A stretch of 36,403 nt of DNA, taken from assembly GCF_001949145.1 (NCBI RefSeq), contig NW_019091464.1, forward strand, positions 648,042-684,444, given 5' to 3'. The number at the start of each line of letters is the position of its first letter. Position 1 is the first letter of the stretch. Source of the DNA: Acanthaster planci. Taxonomy: Eukaryota > Echinodermata > Asteroidea > Valvatida > Acanthasteridae. Both the position numbers and the translations under genes were made by a program. Of this stretch, positions 1-10,197 are shown one piece after another. Under the pieces are notes generated by a model. The model did no database searches and was not told where the DNA came from. It saw only the letters and a list, made by a program, of their open reading frames with translations.

Positions 1-806
1 AAAGAGGCGATAGGTACATTGTAGGTAGGAATTAATCACTTCGTGCCGGGGTTCCTGATACCGGAGACCTTAGGTTTACAAATATAGCCGGGGTGCTCGA
101 AATTGGACCAAGGAGCAGGGCCTTGAAACCAAAGACCATACTTGGAACAAAAGACTGAGCTGCTGGGAATTGCCAACTTTTTTTTAGTTGTCAATAGCGG
201 AGGTAATCCGTCACTGTTTTGAAACAGTATACCACTATTTGTTGCATTCTGGGAAAGTGGATTATCATCAGGGACAAAAGCACCCCAGCGCTCCAATACC
301 GCTGCACGCTAATCTGGCCGCACTTAAAAAGACGCCAGCAGCGCACTGGGCCAATTTTGGGAACAAAAGAAATTATGCAACACCGCACAAGCTGGGCTCT
401 CTTTACATGGCGGAGGCCCGGCTGAAATACTTGGGTGTCAATGGAGGTTGCATGTCAGATTAGAGAAGGTAGGTGTAGACACTCAGTAAATGAAGTTATG
501 AATTTTTTGAAGAATTTTGAAAACGGAAAAAAAAAATCTTGAAAATCCCCTGGGAACTCGTCATGCAAATTCTAATTAAACCCGGCAGCATACATGTATG
601 GTCAATGCATCTGGGCGCCCATACATCCCAACATAAACTGGTCACCTGTGCCCAGCCTGTGCCGTGCCAAATGCCCATGAGCCTGTGCGCTCATGCAGTC
701 ACTTGCCACCTCAGGGACATCTTTGCTATGTGCAAGCATGCCAGCTCTCGCGCTGGAATGGACGGGCGACTCTAAGAACACTACCTGCCCATAACTGACT
801 ACTCAC
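1..806. other. Non-coding stretch, presumed VARS intron
   Basis: No exon matching the next VARS block is found on either strand, and open frames here are short and unlike known proteins. Low-copy AT-rich intron sequence is the simplest reading. Confidence 0.6.
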
Positions 807-934
807 CACCTCGTGAGGACATCCTCCACAGTGTTGGTGAGGGCATGACCAACGTGTAAGCTACCTGTCACATTGGGTGGGGGGATGCAGAGCATGAATA
901 TGCCCCTGGGGTTGGGATCTCTTATGCTTTTCCT
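807..934 (-). CDS. VARS1: VARS coding exon 4 with the HIGH motif
   Basis: Begins [16 protein letters not shown] and contains [19 protein letters not shown], the class I HIGH signature, then EDVLTRW split at the donor (tg|gtgagt). Acceptor gacattacag. 128 nt, so the Trp codon must be finished by an exon beyond the left edge. Confidence 0.95.
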
Positions 935-3900
935 CTGTAATGTCAAAATCACACAATAAATATCAATCAAGGCTTCAATGCCAATAGGAAGGGGCCACTT
1001 TTGAAGTAACTTCAGGGGAAACAACAGCCTTATGTACTATTTACTAATGTACTCATTCCATGAGGTTGGGGCACTATTTGTGATGGTGTCCATGGTTACG
1101 TGGGTTCCCCAAAAATGAACAGCTATTTCTCTGCACGTGGATTCCAGATTGACATTGTTATACATGTACATCTTGCAAGGCTGAATACAGAGGTGTGTGT
1201 TATTTTTTCAGAGTAAATGACCTACTCTACAGGTCATGACAGGTGGTAAAAGTTACCCATGTAACAAGGACACCATCACAAATTGCCCCAACTTCATGGA
1301 ATGACCCAATCGTGTCTCACAATGTTTACTACAATGCACTGGTGGGATAAAATGACATCCATCTGTATATATACTGCTGCCATAAGCATGAGTACAATTA
1401 TCTCTTTTTCAAGAAGGTTTTGTGTAACCATCGTTCTGAATCCTCCAAGGAAATTATCTCCACAACTGGAAAGGGTATGACTGAACCTCTCGCTTTCTTG
1501 TGACCAAATGCAACTTGTACGTGCTGCTTCTACTCCTAACATATGACACACCCCATTCTATTCCACCGTGCACTACGGTAAACTTCATCGGTACATAGGA
1601 CTATTGGGAGATGGTATTCAATGTTGCGTACCAACGACTCGGTGCCTCTTAACATTTTCTGACGCATCCAAAAATACCAGAAATCTAATATACATGATCT
1701 ACTGGAAACAGCTTGATTACTACAGCGACCTGAAATATACGGATCTTGAAAGTCAGAGGGCCAGACATTTTGATTCTAACAGATTTGTTCTCAAAGGCAA
1801 ATTTAGTTGGAATTTTCGTGTGTGGATAATAACACATTGAAAGAGCTTTTTGTGCATATTATGAGACAAGGCCAATATTAACATCAACAATTAAAGAACC
1901 ATGATATGCAAGGTATCGATCCTACAGTTGAAAAGCAGGGCATGTAAATGAATGGTTACACACTGTATTATAAATTGATTCCTATCAGAAAGTAACAAAA
2001 AAGGAAGAATATTAAACCTTTTTGACCTTTTTACTGATAGTTTGAGAACAGAAGTGACCAAGCTTCTTGAGGGTCACAAGATTGCAGCAAGTGTACAACT
2101 GGGGGGTCCAAACCTAAGGAAGCTGATAGAGATCACATGAAACTGCACATGGGACAGTGCTTTATGAAAACACGTGTTGTTGTCTGGACATTGGTTGTAT
2201 ATCGTATTCCACAAAGGTTTAAGACTCAGACGAATCTCAAGGATCTCCTTCCCATACAGGAAGGGACATGTGCTATGAGCATCCCCTCGGAGGAAAAACA
2301 GGGGATTCCTTCAATGCTGAGGGAACAATCTGAGGCAAACAGGGTTACACAACAGGTCACACCGACCAACAGCCCTGTGTGATGCAAGGGAATACCTTCC
2401 ACGCCTTCTTAGGTTATGCAGTATCCAACATCTTTACCGAGATACAATATGTCTAGTCTCACAACGTGCAAGTCCAAAATCTGATCACCTGACATGCCAG
2501 ATCACACTGACTCAGTTTTGAGTTTTCTCCTTTTTTTGTTGAGAAAAGCCAGGACAAATAAGTTTCCACACTCACTCCATATTCCGGCTTGAAGAATCCC
2601 TGCTTCTCCCACCACGGGTACCAGGCAGCCTCAACATAGGTAGGACTGTAGGCATCAGGTAAGGGACCGCTCACATCTGGGAGAAGAGCACAGAATACTA
2701 CCAGTTTTTTTATGACAGTCAGCTACTCGTTGCCTTTCCAGTGTCAGGATACACATACATAAAGTCACATTTTAGTAAGCATTACATGTACATCCGACAG
2801 CTGGGTGTTCACACTTGCCTTGGAGTTGAGCAGCAAAACAACGCATCCATTTGCATCACAAAACAAGGTGTCAGAAATGGCCAACACAGGGTGACACCAA
2901 GACACCATTTTGACCTAACACAGAGTCAGGCCCAGGCATGCAGGTGAATGCAGCTGGCAATATTTCTCATTTTGAGCCAAATCTTGCATCGTCTCTTCGC
3001 ATAAGCATCACGGAAAAGAAACTACATGTAGCTGTGTATATATCCAGAACTGACAAAAATGTTCATGACTCACAAATACAACATGCGACTAGCTCTGCAC
3101 CAAGGTGCATTATGTCACATAATTTTGAATTTAACTTAAATAATATAATTGCTCACATCCTCAGCTTTCATTTGATATATAATTTATTCCAGTGGCATTT
3201 TGCGTTTTGGAGTTTTGGATTTTCCATTTGCATATTCCTACAATTTCATTTTACCAGACAAGCTTTTTGAGATAATGCCCTTTGAACATAACGAACAGAA
3301 ACATTCAACTTAAATTAGACACTCTCTTGGTTTTCCTTAGCAAGACAGGCTTTCTGGTCAAGCAATTGGCCTCCAAATATTTTCACCCTCTGCACATGGA
3401 ATGGTCCATGAGGCATTTTTGCATTGCGCAACTTAATACACCTTTTTGCAGAGCGGGTCACACTTGCAATGGTCCCTGCGGTGCAAATGCAGTGCTCCAT
3501 TTTTTTAACTTCTCCCCTTCCCCCTTCTCTTCAGTGTTTCATATTGGCATCCCCAAAAAGCACAAAGGGTCAGAAACCAGACTTGTCCGTGTGCTTCTGG
3601 CCATGTACATGTACCTTTCTTCTCCCCCGGGGGTGTGGGTCTGTCGTAGGTAGCTGACACTTTCTCCACTTTCTCTTTTTTCTCCTTGGCCTGGAAATTA
3701 AGAACAAGAAACAGTGCTCATCAGGTTTTAAATAGAGGTGCCCGTACATATAAATGAATCCCAAAGAGAAAAGTGACTTTGTAAACAACTGGAAAGGAAA
3801 CAAATCATAAGCTTTATTCTATTAATACATCTTGACAAGCAAATGAACCCCTGCTTGTCTCTGAAACCCTAAAACCTTTCCAATTTACTGGCATCTTGGC

Positions 3901-6900
3901 CAGGTAAGGGCAAACCTGATAAATCTCTGCCTCTCGCAGGCAATAACATCTGCCAGGGCTGATTAATCCTAACCCTACATAATACTGCAAATTACTACTT
4001 GTAGTAAAATGTAGTAATCAGCGCTGTCGCTTGTAAGAGGGCATGACCGCATTGTTCTCTGAAGCCATAAAATACAATAGAAAAGACGATGTACATGTAC
4101 CATACAGTGCTGTGGCACTATGAATGCATGGCTTTAGTATTCTCTGTATGAGTAACAATGGAAGTAAACCTAGCCAGAAGTAGTAATTTGTAGCACTAGG
4201 TCCTTCAGGCTCAGTCTATTACTTAGTATTTGTAGTACTGAGTGCTTGTAAGCCAAACAATACACATGCACTTGGCGGTTAGGGTTAACAATACTTGACC
4301 ATATTGACACTGTTAACTCAGCGGGTCCCTCAGCGAGAAAGAGTTCAGTATCCAGAGTCACTGATCTTCCGTAATGTGACTTCAACCAACCAAAAAGTGT
4401 AAATCTCATGAAGAAACACCACTTTCAGAGTGAGAAAAACATTGAAGTTTTAGTCTGTAAATGCCAAGTTTTTTTTCTGTTGTGGCCCACAGACTTTGTA
4501 GGTCTAAGGTACACGCAGTGGCAGGCATGGAACTCTTGCTATAAAAAGGTATTTGTTCACACCATTTCAGTAGGCCTAATATGCTTCCAAACATTAAGCC
4601 TTCTACACAACATTGTATTTCTGTTGCAAAGAAATTAGGGATCCACTACCACTTCAATGCCATCTACCACTTGCTTCATAGTTTCATGTACATGTAGATT
4701 GGTTCCCAGTACGTACAATGTCCAGTATTGTCTCTAAGGTGGCCCTAATTTAATACTTCTTCTGGTGAGAGTAATTAGTGATAAGTAATGTGTCCACCAC
4801 TTTATTTGCACTACCTACACACCCATACCTGAATGGTACAGTCCAAGATCAATCAAGATCAATTTTTTCCAGTGAAAATACTTCATTTTCAAAATTGAAA
4901 TGTAACCTCAAACTACTGAAAATTCTTGTATCCGACAATCTGATTGGCTGAAGTCAGGAGGTCCTAGCTAGCTGACCAGTTGGCCTAGCCATTGCCATTT
5001 CAGTGTGTGTAAATAAGTATTATTATTTATTTATGGTAAAGTTCCTCAAAAGTCCCCTAGGCGCTGTACATGTAGCTCACAAACCTGAAGAAACCTGTAG
5101 AGAGGAGACAAAAGTGGGAGGAAAACCCCGCAGGAATATTCTGGGTAAACCCACAGAATCTGGTAGGGACTGAAAACCCCATCCACATGTGGACTGAGCC
5201 GGGAATCGAACCCAGACCGCAGAGGTGGAAGGTGAGGAAAGAACCACTACAGCAAGAGTTCCATATATGGACGCCAACAATAAAGCAATATTCTTCAAAA
5301 AGTGAACTAACCATAAAGATGATATGATTAGCTTTAAGTCTAATCTGGGAAAACGTGGGCTAGGTGTCTGAAAAAGTGACTTTTAGGCCAGATTTTGGAT
5401 AAACACTTTGTGTGGACACTACATCAAACTGGCAGCCATCTTTGCACATGTATTCAATACAATACACATGACAGAAGACAGCAAGTGTGCTGTGATGAAT
5501 AATCGCAGCCTAGCTACTGTACATGTACAAGTAGTTCCATTCCATTACAAGGGATACGTTTCTATCTAGAGGCACTTTAAGGATGAGTGTGGCACGTGTG
5601 CACAGTGTGCCAAGAACGGCATCACTACTCAGCGATCATGACCGAACAGTCGCCACTATGTTTGCAATGAAGTGAATAGCAACACTTTTCGCGGACGGTT
5701 ATATATGGACCATTTATACCACAAGGCAATTGCGTAACTGTGATTTTCAGTTGAGATGAAATTATTTTCGAACAGTTTTCTGTGTACAAGTAATGAAAAC
5801 AACACTGAGGTAACAGTACAGCTGAAAGTAAGAAATTTTTTTTTCTTCTAATTCGCAAGTTCAGAGAATCTTCCAAAGGGAAGAAAAGTCTGACATTTTA
5901 TCAGGGGAAGCTTTTGTAAATGAGGAGAATCTTCTAAAGGGGAGAAAAGTCAGACATTTTATCAGGGGAAGCTTTCATAAGTTAGGAGAATCTTTTAAAG
6001 GGACTTCTACAGGAGGAAAACAATCTTCTGCTAAGACTTTCCTTCCCAAGCTTTGCTTCCAGTGTTCCTGTAAGGGTCTCTGCTGACTCTTGATTGACGA
6101 CCTCAACCTGAAACCGCAATTCCAACATTGCCGTCTACAATGAATAACGGTTTGTGCGTACAGGCACACTGTCATGATGTAATACACGGAAGTTCAGGCA
6201 AAGTCAACTTACATGCAAAAATGAGTACCCTGTTCAGGCAAAATGAACATTTAATTATTCATGAAATTATTCTTGAATTTCAATTATTTTAATATTCATC
6301 ACCATGAATATCACATTTTGTAAATATTCATCATGACATTATCTTGACCTCGGCTAAATTCGACCGTATCTTCAGACGGAACAAAGTGACTCAATCGGGC
6401 AACAAGCGCTCATGTACACAAGTAGCTTAGTCAGTTAGACTGTACTGTTCTAACAATTCTAACGACTAACAATTCTCTCTATCACAGGCTCGATTCCTAG
6501 CGATACCACCTGCATGTCTACCAATAAACAAACTGTGTTAACCCTTGCAATGTTGCATTGATAGGTGGATTGAGAAAAAATAGAGAGACAGTAAAAAATG
6601 AGAGAAAAAGTCAAAGAGGGAGAAAGAATAGAAAAAAAGATGAGTAATGGTAAAGGGCAAAACTTTTTTCTTTTTTTTTTGTTTTTTGCATCAAATGGGA
6701 AGGGGCTCCTTTTAAACCTGGGCATCTTCTTTTAAACGTGTCCCCCTAAGTTACAAAATCTCCTCTCACATCTCCTCCCCTCCCAAATAAATGCCGCCCC
6801 TTTTAAACCTGTCCGCTAAGCCAAATTTACTGAAAATTGGTGGAGTCCGTATATGGAACTCTTTCCATCACTACACAAACCCGACTCCCGAGTTTGGAAA

Positions 6901-7428
6901 TGAAAAGATTATTTCTTGTTTGATTATGTTGAAGGTAGGCCCATTATATTTATAAATGAAAGATTACAATGAAAAGTAGTGAATATTAAAAAAAGCCCCA
7001 TGTTATGATGTTTTATTTATGCTAGCCTTGGACACAATACATGAAATTTCATTCTACTAGCTGTTAAGCCTAACCATGCTATTATTAGCATTGCTAACAT
7101 TCATTAGCTCCAGAGTCCAACAGTCACCTGGTGTCCATGGTGCCTTTCAGCATTCAGGCCACAATCTGACAATTATGAAGTTACAAACAAAACTTTAAAC
7201 AAACACGTTTTGAGAACTACGCCTACATACCGCAGACTTTGCTGCTTTTTCTGCCTGTTGTTTAGCTTCCTTCTCTTGTTTCAGCCTCAATTTCTCCAAT
7301 TTAGCCAGTCTTTTGGCTTCTCGCTCCTGCTCTTTCTTGAGCTGCGCTTCTGTCTTGGGCGGGCCAGAGGCGCCGCCGGGCCCATCACCAGCTGCCGCCT
7401 GCTCCGATGATTCACCAGCTGTCGGCAT
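807..7428 (-). CDS. VARS1: Valyl-tRNA synthetase, cytosolic: exons 1-4 of a gene continuing off the left edge
   Basis: Class I aminoacyl-tRNA synthetase that attaches valine to tRNA-Val in the cytosol. Four exons join in frame on the minus strand: 7231-7428, 3615-3690, 2576-2676 and 807-934 (503 nt, about 167 residues). Order: a Lys/Glu/Ala-rich charged N-terminus ([20 protein letters not shown]), a linker ending PTPPGEKKD, the [21 protein letters not shown] block typical of eukaryotic ValRS, then [17 protein letters not shown], which holds the HIGH-type ATP-binding signature as HVGH. Every junction has a GT donor and AG acceptor, and phases agree (0, 1, 0). The downstream HRMxGxTTLWNPGCDHAG-type exon is not in the window, so editing, KMSKS and anticodon-binding regions lie further left. 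The predicted start lacks the GST-like N-domain of vertebrate VARS1; the human protein is about 1,260 residues. Identification is from conserved blocks and is very secure. Confidence 0.95.
935..2575. other. VARS intron 3
   Basis: Between exons 3 and 4. Apart from the foldback element at 1053-1305 nothing recognisable is seen; open frames at 1568-1840 and 2137-2382 show no conserved motifs. Confidence 0.6.
1053..1305. mobile_element. MITE-like foldback element in VARS intron 3
   Basis: Inverted repeats of about 50 bp: 1054-1105 (starts tcattccatgaggttggggc) matches the reverse complement of 1257-1304, with a few mismatches and short indels. The spacer is about 150 bp with no coding potential. 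Size and structure fit a non-autonomous DNA transposon. The superfamily is not assigned because no clear target-site duplication is seen. Confidence 0.7.
2576..2676 (-). CDS. VARS1: VARS coding exon 3
   Basis: Encodes (D)[18 protein letters not shown] followed by [15 protein letters not shown], the highly conserved start of the eukaryotic ValRS core. Acceptor cttctcccag, donor gga|gtgagt, 101 nt. Confidence 0.95.
2677..3614. other. VARS intron 2
   Basis: Intervening sequence between exons 2 and 3. AT-rich, with no convincing repeat or gene. Confidence 0.6.
3615..3690 (-). CDS. VARS1: VARS coding exon 2
   Basis: Encodes [18 protein letters not shown] then TPPGEKK and the first base of an Asp codon. 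The acceptor is a pyrimidine-rich ...ttaatttccag and the donor is g|gtacat. It is 76 nt long, leaving a phase-1 junction that is completed exactly by exon 3. PTPPGEKKD directly precedes the synthetase core in animal VARS. Confidence 0.92.
5010..5262 (-). mobile_element. tRNA-derived SINE, copy 1 (in VARS intron 1)
   Basis: Read on the minus strand it starts with a tRNA-like head (gtagtggttctttcc..., B-box-like gggttcgattccc at 5201-5213), then ccacatgtggatggggtttt, cagtccctacc and acccagaatatt. It ends in an AT-rich tail of taaataataatac type near 5010-5040. A second copy at 32991-33180 shares the same ordered blocks, which shows a dispersed family. Transcription would be by RNA polymerase III. 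Confidence 0.8.
5864..6003. repeat. Tandem repeat, 61-bp unit, about 2.3 copies
   Basis: Units start at 5864, 5925 and 5986, each beginning gagaatctt and containing gacattttatcaggggaagc. The copies differ at a few positions. A short minisatellite in VARS intron 1. Confidence 0.88.
6420..6506 (+). repeat. Possible degenerate tRNA-like or SINE head
   Basis: An A-box-like tagcttagtcagtt (about 6423) and a B-box-like ggctcgattcctagc (6487-6501) lie on the same strand, but spaced wider than in a functional tRNA and without a matching acceptor stem. Probably a decayed SINE head. Confidence 0.3.
6565..6650. repeat. Purine-rich low-complexity tract
   Basis: Almost uninterrupted A/G sequence of gagaaaa type on the plus strand, followed by a poly-T run near 6665-6690. 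Confidence 0.7.
7231..7428 (-). CDS. VARS1: VARS coding exon 1 (start exon)
   Basis: ATG at 7426-7428 ([10 protein letters not shown]...), ending ...KAAKSA before a gtatgt donor. It has 66 whole codons. Composition is strongly biased to Lys, Glu and Ala, predicting a charged helix or coiled coil of the kind used for tRNA or complex association. The GC-rich stretch over Gly/Pro codons (about 7365-7385) contrasts with the AT-rich flanks. The frame stays open upstream to 7590, but that part is not synthetase-like and is taken as 5' leader. Confidence 0.88.
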
Positions 7429-10171
7429 AATTATCAAGCCTAGGCTAAATAAACTACCGAACTTATCAATGCAATCGAACTGTTCAACAGATATGGGCAA
7501 AATGCAGGTTAAAAATCGCCTTTTATTAGGAACAGGTGAACACCTGGCCTTGACAGCTCCGTGATTGCATGAGAAACATGCTAATGTCAATATTGCGCAT
7601 GCTCAGTACTATCCTCTACAAAATGATGAAAATTTTATTTATATAGTGTAATATTTCTTAAAGCTAAAACACCATCATTCTGAATTCAATATTTGATTTC
7701 ATCTATTTAAGTTAACTAGACTATTTTCTATAATGACTAGAAAAAATTGAACTCATTTTTAGTTTTTTTTAAATTCGACGAGACGAACGAGGGGCAAGAT
7801 GTCAGCGCACATTACACGCTTTCCCCAAGGATGAAGTTAAACTTGAACTCATGCCTTGGTGATAGGGAGAGGTTTAGAGGTCCATGAGGGTCTTTGGTCT
7901 GTTTTTTAGAATCTCTCGGTTTTCCAGCTACTTTCAGTGTATTTTCACAGGACGTAACCTTGATTTAATCAAAGGGGAGCATGTAGCCTAATAATAAAAA
8001 TCCTTTTAGTTTTGGACAACCACCGTGGACATGGTGGATACGGTTATTGACGGTGGGAGCACTGAGCAATTTGAATTCCGGTTTGTAATTATGGGGATAG
8101 TGCCACACAGTATTTGAAAATAAAAATCTTTAAAAATGGAAACTTCAAACAAGTACAGTTATTACATCAAGTTACGTCATGCATCACTTCAGCTGGCACC
8201 GGCAAAATTTTGCGCTCCAAGGCTGGCCCACTGCAAAATTACATCATCTTGATTTGGACTATTCCGATCATTTTTATAAAAGGTCAAACCTTGCGGTCTC
8301 TCGTTGCGAAATATAAACTCTTTCGATAGGCCTATGATAGTTATGTATATTCTTTCATAATGAACTTGCTGGATGGAACGTTGTGCTTATAAAAGAAAAC
8401 AGTATGCATGGCATCCAGCATGGGTGTAAACCGGGGATGGGAGTATGCCCTATGTATCCGGGTGTGCGGGGGGGGGGATTCCCCCCCCCCCACACGCACT
8501 TTTAGTTGCGATGAAAAACGTTAAAGGAGCTGTGGATGTTTTTGGACTCCCCAACTACCAAAACGTGTATGGTGGCCCTGGAAGGACATCAAACATCGCA
8601 AATGTCTTTGCAAATAAAAATGTGCGAAAAAAAATGATATTTGCGATGTTTGATGTCCCTCAAGGACCACAATAGAAAGCACTTAATATTCCTTTTTGAC
8701 GGTTATCCAGGAATCTAATAATACTAGGGAATAATGTGCAGCTCGTGCATTAGTCGCAGCCATTCTCATAAGCCTGTCGTCAACGCACGTTAAGATCGGC
8801 CAAGCACGTAATCATTATTCCAGATGAGATGCATGTACGTGACATGAATATCGCCCCGTAGTGTCATGTGGTGTGAACAACACCCCTCCAATATGTCCCC
8901 ATGCTTTTCCATCCATGGTCGGGCACGTCATAATCCTCCGACCCCCGCAATCACCCATCGATCCTCACCCCTTCGTTCCCAATATCATGTCTAAGGTACA
9001 TTTTCCCCAGTGAACTTCCGTAGAAACCAAAATCAGGGTGTGGCCAAATTGAACAATAAAGGACCACTGCCAATTATTTGAATGACGAAAATGTATCAGC
9101 ACGTTAACAAATTTGAAGGGCTAACAGAATTAAAACATTAAAGAAGAAACCAATTCACTTGTAGATTTACATCTTGAATAATAGGATGAATTTCTGTATC
9201 TCGCTTTCGTCCTCATTGAGGAAACAGGTTTTGGCCGCATTCCGCTGAAATGCGCCCCCGGATGTCATCCATATTTAATACGGCAATGCTTATTGCTCGA
9301 CAAATTTCAGACGGTAATTTCTTCTATTCAGCAAAGGTTCTTCTAATAGAGAAAATTCTTAGCAATCTTTCTAGGCAAAAAGTGTTATACCTGCTACCTC
9401 AGTGTTGTATGGTACTCAAGTTGTAGAAATATCGTTTTAGGCGTTTGTGAAGGGGGGGTGTTAGGTTATTCGATCTGTAGCGTGATCTTTGACGGGTTCT
9501 CTCGCTTGTCACCAAACGCGAAACAAACGGAACAAACTTATGCTTATAGCTTAAGTCTTAACTTTTATTCTGTTGCAAAAACAATATCGTCCAGCTGGGC
9601 ATACATCAACTTTGGGCGACACTCCAACGACACTCCAAAACAGGCCTAACACACTGGTCTTATCTATGGTGTACCATATTATGGTGCACTATTTACGACA
9701 CACATTTCTCTCTCTAGCCTCTCTGCAGGCGACGCAACTAAACGACGAGACGGCACGCCTTGCGTCAGGCCACGCTGTCGCCTTCTCGCCATTACGTACG
9801 TTTGTACATTGAGGGGAGGGGCATAAAAAGTAAGTACACCATTATTTCCAGAATGCAATGCTGCAAAACAATGCAGGTAGCTTTTCCGGAGCGCGATGCT
9901 GCGGGTAGCTTGTCACAGTGATTTTGGTAGATAGGATTGTGATTTATTTTTAAAGGTACTGTCACTCAGAGTCTGCCTACCAGCAAGAAATCTAAATTTG
10001 TCCACGATAAACCCGGACACACATTCACATAAATACTGACATCAATGCTACATGCGTTGTAGTACGTCGTTGTCACGGTAAAGCAAACACGTAATTTTCG
10101 TCGGCACCTACCTGGCGTGAAGGTTGCAACAGTTTTTGTAATCCTTTTGAAGGGTTTGTGACTTAACGAAG
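7429..10171. other. Divergent intergenic region between VARS and DHRS12
   Basis: The two genes start back to back about 2.7 kb apart, so promoters and 5' untranslated exons of both must lie here. No TATA box or CpG island can be called with confidence. A near-perfect hairpin at 8571-8670 is the only distinct structure. Confidence 0.55.
8571..8670. repeat. 100-bp near-perfect hairpin
   Basis: Left arm 8571-8603 (core ggacatcaaacatcgcaaat) and right arm 8638-8670 are reverse complements with few mismatches, joined by a loop of about 34 nt. It could be a very small MITE, or a stem-loop if transcribed. An open frame crosses it (8445-8675), but it has no protein features. Confidence 0.8.
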
Positions 10172-10197
10172 ATGACTCTTCCTGTACAATATTTAAG
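10172..10197 (+). CDS. DHRS12: DHRS12 candidate exon 1 (start)
   Basis: ATG at 10172-10174 with A at -3, encoding MTLPVQYL plus two bases of an Arg codon before an aag|gtgggt donor. Phase 2 is exactly what exon 2 needs (R|AGYLAAL), and an in-frame stop lies just upstream (10148-10150). Only 26 coding bases and a shorter N-terminus than vertebrate DHRS12, so another first exon remains possible. Confidence 0.48.

Larger units (their letters stand above)
3691..7230. other. VARS intron 1
   Basis: A 3.5-kb intron holding the SINE at 5010-5262, the 61-bp tandem repeat, a purine tract and repeated cttttaaacctg words near 6710-6815. No coding exon recognised. Confidence 0.65.

Noticed and set aside
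5975-6187. Minus-strand frame of 70 codons near the 61-bp tandem repeat
   Set aside because: No recognised motif and no good splice sites; lies inside VARS intron 1.
8445-8675. Small protein frame with poly-Pro stretch
   Set aside because: It reads through a G/C homopolymer run and the 8571-8670 hairpin; no homology or splice context.
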